Shown: positions 21,201 to 27,573 of the stretch, in pieces
How the letters are laid out: every line of letters starts with the position of its first letter
How positions within the stretch are numbered: the first letter of the stretch is position 1
From: Myxococcus llanfairpwllgwyngyllgogerychwyrndrobwllllantysiliogogogochensis
GTDB lineage: Bacteria > Myxococcota > Myxococcia > Myxococcales > Myxococcaceae
Direction of reading: 5' to 3'
Length of the DNA stretch: 64,000 bases
Assembly: GCF_006636215.1 (NCBI RefSeq)
Contig: NZ_VIFM01000013.1
Coordinates: forward strand, 24,967-88,966
The notes under the pieces: generated by a model
What the model saw: only the letters and a program-made list of their open reading frames with translations
The model's database searches: none
Told to the model about the DNA's origin: nothing
Made by a program: the position numbers and the translations under genes

Positions 21201-24200
21201 GAAGAGCGCGGTGGCGAACTCGAAAACGCCGTGAAGGCCATCCGAGGACTCCTCCAAGGAGAGCGTGAGGTCGAACTTGGAAGTTCGGGGATGGAGTTCG
21301 ACGTGTTCGACCTGGAGTCCCGGGAAGGACGGCGGTGCACCGGGCGCGTTCTGGAGAGCGAACATGACCTGGACGAGAGGGCCATGGCTCAAGGAGCGCT
21401 GGACGTGGAGTTCCTCGACGAGCTTCTCGAAGGGAAGCTCCTGGTGGGAGTAGGCACCGAGGCAGGAGTCGCGAGTGCGAAGGAGGACGTCGAGGAAGGA
21501 AGGGTTGCCGGAGAGGCGAGCGGGGAGAGGGAGTGTGTTGACGAAGAATCCGATGAGGGATTCGAGCTGAGGGCGGGTGCGGTTGGCGATGGGGGAGCCG
21601 ACGAGGAAGTCGAGCTGGCCGGAGTAGCGGGAGAGGAGGAGTTGGAAGGAGGAGAGCAGTGCCATGAAGAGGGTGGCACCGTGGAGACGGGAGAGGGAGT
21701 CGAGGGAGTCGCGAAGGTGGAGGGGAAGAGAGAAGCGGTGAGTGGAGCCCTCGAAGGATTGGAGAGAGGGACGAGGAAAGTCAGAGGGAAGAGAGAGGAC
21801 GTGAGGGACGCCGTCGAGGAGACGAGTCCAGAAGGAGAGCTGGGAGGAGAGGGTGTCGCCAGAGAGCCAGTCACGCTGCCAGGAAGAGAAGTCGGCGTAC
21901 TGAATGGACAGAGGAGGCAGAAGAGAGGCCACGCCCTGAAGGCGAGCAAGGTACTCGGCGGAGAGCTCCTGGTAGAGGACGCCGAAGGACCAGCCGTCGG
22001 AGATGATGTGGTGGAGGTTGAGCAGCAGCAGATGCCGCTGAGGCGCGAGGAGGAAGAGGCGCGCACGGAAGAGAGGACCGAGGGCGAGGTTGAAGGGAGC
22101 CTCGGCATCGAACTGGAGCAGGCGAAAGGCTTCGTCGTCGGGGTTGGGAGACGACGAGAGGTCGACGAGTCCCCAGTCGAAGTCGGGAGCGTCGGAGATG
22201 TGCTGAAAGGGAGCTCCCTCGCCGGGGAAGTGAGTGCGGAGAGCCTCGTGACGAAGGACGAGCGCGCGGAGGCTGTCGTGGAGCGCGGCGACGTCGAGAG
22301 CGCCCTCCAGACGAAGCGCGAAAGGCATGTTGTAGACGGCCTGCTGCTCATGGAGCTGGCTGAGAAACCAGAGACGCTCCTGCGCGAAGGAGAGCGGTAG
22401 CGGCGCATCTCTGCTCACCGTCGGGACGAGGGCCACGTCTGTCGGAGCAGAAACGGCGTTTCGGCGCTGCTCGACGACGCGAGCAAGGGCCTCGATGGAG
22501 GGTGCCTCGAATAGCGCGCGAACGGGAATCAGCGTGCCCAGGTGCTCCTGGATGCGAGAGATGACCTGGGTGGCGAGCAATGAGTGCCCGCCCAGGTCGA
22601 AGAAGTTCGCGGTGACGCTGACGCTGTCGAGCTGAAGCACAGCGGCCCAGATGGCCGCGAGCCGCGACTCCAGCTCCGTGCGTGGAGCGACGAACGAGTC
22701 CGTCTCCAACGCTCCGAACTCAGGCGCCGGCAATGCGCGGCGATCCACCTTGCCATTGGGTGTGAGTGGAAGCGCGTCGAGGACGACGACCGCCGAGGGC
22801 ACCATGTAGCTGGGAAGCTGTTGTCCCAGGTGCTCACGCAACAGTGTCCCGGCGCTTCGCGTCACGACGTATGCGACCAATCGTTTGTCACCCGGCGAGT
22901 CCTCTCGCACGAGCACGACGGCGTCGCGTACGTCGGGATGGGCACGCAGCGCGGCCTCGACTTCACCCAGTTCGATGCGGAAGCCGCGCAGCTTCACCTG
23001 GTTGTCGCGGCGGCCGATGAAGTCCAGCTCTCCGTCCTGACGGAAGCGAACGAGGTCGCCCGTGCGATAGAGGCGCGCACCCGGAGTCGTGCTGAAGGGA
23101 TGGGGAATGAAGCGCTCGGCGGTGAGGTCGGGTCTGTCCCAATAGCCCCAGGCGAGGCCGTCGCCTCCGACGAACAGCTCACCCGCGACACCCTGAGGAA
23201 CAGGTTGCAGATTCGCATCGAGCACATAGGCGGTGCTGTTGGAGACAGGCCTTCCAATGGGGACCGACAGCTCGGTGGAGGGCTGGGCCTGATACCAGGT
23301 GCTGTACGTGGTGTTCTCGGTGGGGCCGTAGCCGTTCACCAATGCGACCGGTGCTCCGTGCGTGAGCACGCGTTGAACAGTCGTTGCGTCGGCGGCCTCT
23401 CCTCCGAAGATGACCCAGCGCAACCCCGCGAACGCATCAGGGTGCGTGCGCGCGGTGTGGTGGAAGATGGCGGTCGCGACGACCAGCGCGGAGATGCGCT
23501 CCTCCCGCAGTCGGCGCGCGAAGACGTCGGGCTGGATGACGTCTTCCTTGTCGAAGATGACGAGAGCGGCGCCGTTGAGCAGCGCACCCCAGATCTCCAA
23601 GGTGGAGAGGTCGAACGTCACCGTGGTCACCTGGGCGACCCGGTCGTCCGGCCCCAGGCGGACCTGGTCCGGGTCGAGCGCCATGCGAACCACACCCCGG
23701 TGTGGAATGCAGACACCCTTGGGACGCCCCGTGGACCCGGAGGTGTAGATGATGTGCGCCAGGTCATCGGCGGTGCTGTCATCCACCCACGGGGTTGACG
23801 CCGAACCCTCCAGCGCATCCCCGAGCCGATCCAGGTTCACCACGTGCCACGGTCCCTCGGGAAGCCGCGTGCTCAGCGCATCGTGAGAGACGATGGTCGC
23901 GAGTCGGGCGTCATGGGCCATGAAGGCCAGTCGCTCCGTGGGGTGCTCGGGGTCGAGCGGAACGTACGCTCCGCCAGCCTTGAGGCTCGCGAGGAACGCG
24001 ACGATGAGCTCCGGGGACCGAGGCAGGCACACGCCCACCTGCGGATGCCGGCGGTTGACGCCCTGGGCTCGCAGCACCCGGGCCAGCGCATTGGCGCGCC
24101 CATCGAGCTGGGCATAGGTGAGCGCGCTCTCTCCATGTCGAACCGCCACGGCTTCGGGCCGCAGCGCCACCTGTGCATTGAAGAGGCGCACGAGAGACGA

Positions 24201-27200
24201 CTCGGACGGGTAGGCGCGCGCCGTGTGGTTCCAGTCGATGAGCCACTGGCGTTGCTCGTCGTCGGAGAGGAGCGGCACTTGTCCGCAAGGACGCTCGGGT
24301 TCCCGGACGAACGCCTCGACGAGTCGCACGAAGTGCTCCGCCATCCGTTCGATGGTGCGCGGAGCGAACAGCGTGGTGGAGTACTCGATGGAGCCCCGGA
24401 GTCCCTCGGGGGATTCCTCCAGCGCGAGGAACAGCTCGAACCGCGACGTCCGTGTTCCCAGCTCCAGCGGAGCGACCTGGAGCCCTGGAAGCTGAAGCTG
24501 TCCCCCGGGAGCGTTCTGGAGCGCGAACAGGACCTGGACCAACGGACTGCGTCCGGGCTCGCGCTGGACGTGGAGTTCCTCGACGAGCTTCTCGAAGGGA
24601 AGCTCCTGGTGGGAGTAGGCCCCGAGGCAGGAGTCGCGAGTGCGAAGGAGGACGTCGAGGAAGGAAGGGTTGCCGGAGAGGCGAGCGGGGAGAGGGAGTG
24701 TGTTGACGAAGAAGCCGATGAGGGATTCGAGCTGAGGACGGGTGCGGTTGGCGATGGGAGAGCCGACGAGGAAGTCGAGCTGGCCGGAGTAGCGGGAGAG
24801 AAGGAGCTGGAAGGAGGAGAGCAGTGCCATGAAGAGGGTGGCACCGTGGAGACGAGAGAGGGAATCGAGGGAGTCGCGAAGGTGGAGGGGAAGAGAGAAG
24901 CGGTGAGTGGAGCCCTCGAAGGATTGAAGAGAGGGACGAGGAAAGTCAGAGGGAAGAGAGAGGACGTGAGGGACGCCGTCGAGGAGGAGAGTCCAGAAGG
25001 AGAGCTGGGAGGAGAGGGTGTCGCCGGAGAGCCAGTGACGCTGCCAGGAGGAGAAGTCGGCGTATTGGATGGAGAGCGGGGGCAGAGGTGAGGCCACACC
25101 CTGGAGGCGAGCGAGGTACTCGGCGGAGAGCTCCTGGTAGAGGACGCCGAAGGACCAGCCGTCAGAGATGATGTGGTGGAGGTTGAGCAGCAACAGATGC
25201 TCATGTTCGTGAGCAGCGGTCGTCACCAGCAGCGCTCGAAAGAGCGGACCGCGTGCGAGGTCGAACGGTCGTTCCGCCGCGGCATGCAGCAGGGCGTGGG
25301 CCTGTTCGACTGAACTCACGGCGCTCCGCTCCAGCCGCACGGACACGGACTCCGCCACGAGTTGCACGGGAGCGCCTTCGCCCGGGAAGGTCGTGCGCAG
25401 GGACTCGTGACGGTCAACCAGTGCCTGGAGGCTTTGCTCCAGGGCCGTGACGTCGAGAGGCCCCTCCAACCGGAACGCCATGGGCAGCGAGTACACGGCC
25501 GTGTCCGGCATCCACCGGTCGAGGAACCACAGGCGCTGCTGCGCGAACGATGGGCTCAGGCGCGCCTCGCCCTGGGCGGGTCGGATGAGGTCCTCGGAGA
25601 ACGCGCTCGTGGTCTCCTCGAGATTGGCGCACAGCTCGCGAAGGACGGGCCTATCGAAGAGCGCACGCAGCGGAAGGTGGAACCGTGTCTCCTCGCGCAT
25701 CCGGGTGATGACCTGCGTGGCGAGCAGCGAGTGGCCCCCCAGGTCGAAGAAGTTCGCGGTGGCGCTCACGGCGTCCATGCCCAGCACCTCCGCCCAGATG
25801 CGCGCGACGGCGGTCTCGAGGGCCGACTCCGGCGCGATGAAGTCCTCGGAGTGCGCCTGGGGTGTGGGCAGCAACGCGCGGTCCACCTTGCCGTTGGGCG
25901 TGAGTGGCAGTGCGTCCAGCACCACGATGGCGGCGGGCACCATGTACCCGGGGAGCAGGCGTTGCACGTGCTCGCGCAGCTCGACGGAGGACGCTCGCGC
26001 GACGACGTACGCGACCAGCCTCCGGTCTCCCGGTAAGTCCTCTCGCACGAGCGCGAGTGCCTCCAGCACGGAGGAATGCTGGCGCAGCGCGCTCTCCACT
26101 TCCCCCAGCTCGATTCGGAAGCCACGCAGCTTCACCTGGTGGTCGCGACGGCCGATGAACTCCATGACTCCATCGACGCGCTGCCGCACCAGATCTCCGG
26201 TGCGGTACATCCGGCCACCGGGCGTATCGCTCCAGGGATCGGGCAGGAAGCGCTCTCCCGTCAGGTCCGCGCGCTCCCAGTATCCCCACGCGAGGCCCAG
26301 GCCCCCCGTGTACAGCTCACCCACGGTTCCGACGGGAACGGGCCGCAGCGACTCGTCCAGCACATACATCCGCGTCCCGGAGATGGCGCGGCCAATGGCG
26401 ACGGCCGTGGTGTCATCTGTCTCCAGTGCTCCGCGCATCGGGTGGAAGCTGGTGAACGTCGTGTTCTCGGTGGGCCCGTAGAAGTTGACGAGCCGGATGT
26501 GCGGAAGCTGCTCCAGCGCCTTGCGCGCATGGGGCACGGAGAGGACCTCGCCTCCCGTGAGCAGCTCGCGCACGCGGCCCATTCCAGGCAGGCCGAGCTC
26601 GATGAGTTGATGGAAGAGGCCCGTCGTCACCCAGACCACCGTCACTCCCTGCGCCTCCAGGAAGGGACCCAGCTCGTCCAGCCCCGCGGCGCCCTGGGTG
26701 AACACGGCGAGCCGCGCGCCATTGAGGAGCGCTCCCCAGATTTCAAAGGTCGACGCATCGAAGGCCACGGGCGCGAGCTGCAGCAGCACGTCGTCGGGGC
26801 CCACGTCCACGTAGTTGGCGCCCAGCACCAGCCGCAACACGCCCCGGTGGGGAACACAGACGCCCTTGGGTTTGCCCGTGGAGCCCGATGTGAAGACCAC
26901 GTAGGCGAGGTCGTCCGGGCAGACCTCCCGCTCGGGCGGATGCGCGGGAAGCGCGTCCAGCTCCGCCTCCAGCGCGTCCAGGCACAGCGTGGGTACACCG
27001 CCCGACGGCAGGCGGGAGCGCAGGCCCGTCTGCGTGACGATGGCGTGGACCCCCGCGTCCTCCGCCATCAACCGCAGTCGCTCGGACGGGTAGTCGGGAT
27101 CGAGCGGAACATAGGCGCCGCCCGCCTTGACGATGGCGAGGAGGGTGACCAGCAGCTCCGCCGAGCGCGGGAGACAGACGCCCACCTGGGGATGCTCTCG

Positions 27201-27395
27201 ACAGATGCCCTGGGCGCGCAGGCGCCACGCGAGCTGGTTCGCCCGCGCGTCGAGTCCCGCATACGTCAGGCTCACGCTGTCGCTGCTGACCGCGACAGCG
27301 TGAGGCCGCAGCGCCACCTGGGCTTCGAAGGCGTCCGCGATGTTGGAGGGAAGAGAAGCCGGAGAGGGAGCCGACAAGGAGAGGGCGTCGAGCAT
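15267..27395 (-). CDS. Four-module non-ribosomal peptide synthetase, A-PCP-(C-A-PCP)x3-TE
   Basis: 4042 residues predicted to assemble a tetrapeptide. Approximate order: A1 20-515, PCP1 (Ser556), C2 (HHIISDG from H740), A2 1060-1565, PCP2 (Ser1605), C3 (H1795), A3 2110-2615, PCP3 (Ser2660), C4 (H2850), A4 3165-3670, PCP4 (Ser3716), thioesterase (GLSMGG, Ser3854). All carrier serines sit in LGGHS and all C domains keep HHxxxDG. There is no starter C, epimerase or methylase domain, so the first residue should be a free amino acid and the TE should release the chain. Hand-read specificity codes (GrsA positions 235-331, plus K517): A1 DAFWLGFTFK (close to Val codes), A2 DLLVIGGTYK (unassigned), A3 DAFVLGGTAK (unassigned), A4 DAFFLGVTFK (Ile/Val-like). 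No MbtH or PPTase gene is in the window. An in-frame stop at 27411-27413 fixes the start near ATG 27395. Confidence 0.93.
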   Translation of the reverse strand: MLDALSLSAPSPASLPSNIADAFEAQVALRPHAVAVSSDSVSLTYAGLDARANQLAWRLRAQGICREHPQVGVCLPRSAELLVTLLAIVKAGGAYVPLDPDYPSERLRLMAEDAGVHAIVTQTGLRSRLPSGGVPTLCLDALEAELDALPAHPPEREVCPDDLAYVVFTSGSTGKPKGVCVPHRGVLRLVLGANYVDVGPDDVLLQLAPVAFDASTFEIWGALLNGARLAVFTQGAAGLDELGPFLEAQGVTVVWVTTGLFHQLIELGLPGMGRVRELLTGGEVLSVPHARKALEQLPHIRLVNFYGPTENTTFTSFHPMRGALETDDTTAVAIGRAISGTRMYVLDESLRPVPVGTVGELYTGGLGLAWGYWERADLTGERFLPDPWSDTPGGRMYRTGDLVRQRVDGVMEFIGRRDHQVKLRGFRIELGEVESALRQHSSVLEALALVREDLPGDRRLVAYVVARASSVELREHVQRLLPGYMVPAAIVVLDALPLTPNGKVDRALLPTPQAHSEDFIAPESALETAVARIWAEVLGMDAVSATANFFDLGGHSLLATQVITRMREETRFHLPLRALFDRPVLRELCANLEETTSAFSEDLIRPAQGEARLSPSFAQQRLWFLDRWMPDTAVYSLPMAFRLEGPLDVTALEQSLQALVDRHESLRTTFPGEGAPVQLVAESVSVRLERSAVSSVEQAHALLHAAAERPFDLARGPLFRALLVTTAAHEHEHLLLLNLHHIISDGWSFGVLYQELSAEYLARLQGVASPLPPLSIQYADFSSWQRHWLSGDTLSSQLSFWTLLLDGVPHVLSLPSDFPRPSLQSFEGSTHRFSLPLHLRDSLDSLSRLHGATLFMALLSSFQLLLSRYSGQLDFLVGSPIANRTRPQLESLIGFFVNTLPLPARLSGNPSFLDVLLRTRDSCLGAYSHQELPFEKLVEELHVQREPGRSPLVQVLFALQNAPGGQLQLPGLQVAPLELGTRTSRFELFLALEESPEGLRGSIEYSTTLFAPRTIERMAEHFVRLVEAFVREPERPCGQVPLLSDDEQRQWLIDWNHTARAYPSESSLVRLFNAQVALRPEAVAVRHGESALTYAQLDGRANALARVLRAQGVNRRHPQVGVCLPRSPELIVAFLASLKAGGAYVPLDPEHPTERLAFMAHDARLATIVSHDALSTRLPEGPWHVVNLDRLGDALEGSASTPWVDDSTADDLAHIIYTSGSTGRPKGVCIPHRGVVRMALDPDQVRLGPDDRVAQVTTVTFDLSTLEIWGALLNGAALVIFDKEDVIQPDVFARRLREERISALVVATAIFHHTARTHPDAFAGLRWVIFGGEAADATTVQRVLTHGAPVALVNGYGPTENTTYSTWYQAQPSTELSVPIGRPVSNSTAYVLDANLQPVPQGVAGELFVGGDGLAWGYWDRPDLTAERFIPHPFSTTPGARLYRTGDLVRFRQDGELDFIGRRDNQVKLRGFRIELGEVEAALRAHPDVRDAVVLVREDSPGDKRLVAYVVTRSAGTLLREHLGQQLPSYMVPSAVVVLDALPLTPNGKVDRRALPAPEFGALETDSFVAPRTELESRLAAIWAAVLQLDSVSVTANFFDLGGHSLLATQVISRIQEHLGTLIPVRALFEAPSIEALARVVEQRRNAVSAPTDVALVPTVSRDAPLPLSFAQERLWFLSQLHEQQAVYNMPFALRLEGALDVAALHDSLRALVLRHEALRTHFPGEGAPFQHISDAPDFDWGLVDLSSSPNPDDEAFRLLQFDAEAPFNLALGPLFRARLFLLAPQRHLLLLNLHHIISDGWSFGVLYQELSAEYLARLQGVASLLPPLSIQYADFSSWQRDWLSGDTLSSQLSFWTRLLDGVPHVLSLPSDFPRPSLQSFEGSTHRFSLPLHLRDSLDSLSRLHGATLFMALLSSFQLLLSRYSGQLDFLVGSPIANRTRPQLESLIGFFVNTLPLPARLSGNPSFLDVLLRTRDSCLGAYSHQELPFEKLVEELHVQRSLSHGPLVQVMFALQNAPGAPPSFPGLQVEHVELHPRTSKFDLTLSLEESSDGLHGVFEFATALFAPATVARMADHLRRLMEQVVRTPHVSIHSLDLLSADERRQWLVEWNDTGRPYPAHSSIVECFATQAALRPDAIAVQYGSDSLSYGELDARSNQLARILRAHGIGRASPQVGVCLPRSPELIVTLLAILKAGGAYVPLDPDYPSERLDFMARDAQVVAVVTHESRRESVPSGDWRLLCLDLLREALSASSKAPLECDLGPDDLAHILYTSGSTGRPKGVCIPHRGVLRLVLNSDDVQIGPDDRVAQAATVAFDASTFEIWGALLNGAALVILDKDDVIDPAVLARRLRDERISALVLTTSLFNLVSRSEPSAFSRLRFVLIGGENADPSCINRVLSSGPPQRLVNGYGPTENTTASTWHPALCHQELSVPIGRPIANSTAYVLDVHFQPVPMGVTGELFVGGDGLAWGYWNKPDLTAERFIPHPFSAAPGARLYRTGDLVRLRTDGALDFIGRRDNQVKLRGFRIELGEVESAIRAHPDVRDAVVLVREDAPGDKRLVAYVATELAGSVLREHLGKQLPSHMVPSTVIVLAALPLTPNGKIDHRALPTPEANRLDGEAFVAPRTELESQLAVIWAAVLQLDKVSVTANFFDLGGHSLLATQIISRSQERLGVPLAVRMLFEAPTIESFAQAVEQRLQSAQTVQNTSLISTVSRDAPLPLSFAQERLWFLSQLHEQQAVYNMPFALRLEGALDVAALHDSLRTLVLRHEALRTRFPGDGEPSQRISDDPDFDWELIDLSAAPSPNDEALRLLQLDAEAPFNLALGPLFRARLFLLAPQRHLLLLNLHHIISDGWSFGVLYQELSAEYLARLQGVASPLPPLSIQYADFSSWQRHWLSGDTLSSQLSFWTCLLDGVPHVLSLPTDFPRPSLQSFEGSTHRFSLPLHLRDSLDSLSRLHGATLFMALLSSFQLLLSRYSGQLDFLVGSPIANRTRPQLESLIGFFVNTLPLPARLSGNPSFLDVLLRTRDSCLGAYSHQEIPFEKLVEELRVQRSLSHGPLVQVMFALQNAPAGQLQLPGLVVDTLELHPRTSKFDLTLSLEETPHGLNGVFEFATALFTPATISRMANHLRGLMEQVVRTPHASIHSLELLSTDERRQWLVEWNDTGRPYPAHSSIVERFATQAALRPDAIAVQHGSDSLSYGELDMRSTRLARILRAQGVDRARPQVGVCLPRSPELIVTLLAILKAGGAYVPLDPDYPSERLDFMARDSQVQRIVTQTSLSVRVPHNDTEPLCIDALPPVSDDELPRLTHDMGPDDLAYVTYTSGSTGRPKGVCIPHRAVLRLVLDSDYVQLGHDDRVAQAATVAFDASTFEIWGALLNGSSLVILDKDDVIDPSILSRRLLDERISALFLTTALFNLVSRSEPSAFSRLRFLLFGGENADTSCVNRVLSLGPPQRLLHVYGPTENTTFSSWHPVLLHHELSVPIGRPIANSTAYVLDVHLRPVPTGVTGELFVGGDGLAWGYWDRPDLTAERFIPHPFSSAPGARLYRTGDLVRLRHDGALDFIGRRDNQVKLRGFRIELGEVESALRSHPDVRDAIVLVREDTPGDRRLVGYVATELELSSTVLRTFLQGTLPSHMVPSDFVVLPALPLTANGKVDHRALPRPSAAGDDSNARVAPRTPLEEDIASLWAQVLGRESISVTASFFDLGGHSLLAAQLVAKLSERFGFKVPLQVLFQSPTVAALASWVQDKLTPGEPDTAPALPDGIVLLQRGRDDLPPLLCMHPIGGTVFCYQDLVRALGPERSVYGFQAPGVNGECEPLQTIEQLASVHLNALLQLRPRPPYYLVGLSMGGTIVYEMAQTLRRLGVPPSLLVFLDTPGPGQLPKRFEDDAELLAATFGDSSEALITLLRGLDPPAQMLEVLRRARDGAVVPDSFSLVDLQVFLSVWKAHMRALFSYAPSPTEGTAIYLRAQEYVPPHPRHPERPWQELVKGGLELIGVPGNHQTMIEPPQVTVMARHLNDFMRRLEEAVLPKSTGT
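18211..19255 (-). repeat. Near-identical C-domain segment, copy in module 4
   Basis: C4 region. It shares the full-length identity with C3, but its 3' edge (PAGQLQLPGL) resembles C2 rather than C3, suggesting a mosaic made by recombination between modules. Confidence 0.78.
21370..22420 (-). repeat. Near-identical C-domain segment, copy in module 3
   Basis: C3 region. It shares the common 630-base core with C2, and the identity with C4 extends further, to the SRDAPLPLSFAQERLWF start of the domain and the SLSHGPLVQVMF end. Confidence 0.8.
24563..25195 (-). repeat. Near-identical C-domain segment, copy in module 2
   Basis: Covers the part of C2 from HHIISDG to EELHVQR. Its nucleotides match the corresponding segments of C3 and C4 almost base for base (for example the shared SGDTLSSQLSFW and RTRDSCLGAYSHQE stretches), while sequence on both sides is much less alike. 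Confidence 0.8.
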
Positions 27396-27429
27396 GTCAA
27401 CGCGTCGCCCTCACAGGATGAGAAAGCGA

Positions 27430-27456
27430 CGGCTGCCGCGGGGGGCACGGCAGCCG
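27430..27456 (-). terminator. Hairpin between the di-haem protein gene and the NRPS
   Basis: Perfect 9-bp inverted repeat CGGCTGCCG / CGGCAGCCG with a 9-base loop; on the minus strand it is followed by TCGCTTTCTC. It lies 118 bases past the end of the upstream gene and 35 bases before the NRPS start, so it may end the upstream transcript or lie in the NRPS leader. Confidence 0.5.
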
Positions 27457-27573
27457 ATGAGACGGGGCGGAACGCGTGAGTCATATCTAGGAGGCTTGCC
27501 AAGACATGCGCAAGATTGGCTGGTCCTCCCCGCCCTGATGAGGCGGATCCCCGTTGAGTTGTGTTTCAGTTTA

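Noticed and set aside
27485..27514. Candidate promoter for the NRPS (TTGCGC, 18-base spacer, TAGATA on the minus strand)
   Set aside because: Both boxes match the consensus poorly and such matches are expected by chance in this length of DNA.
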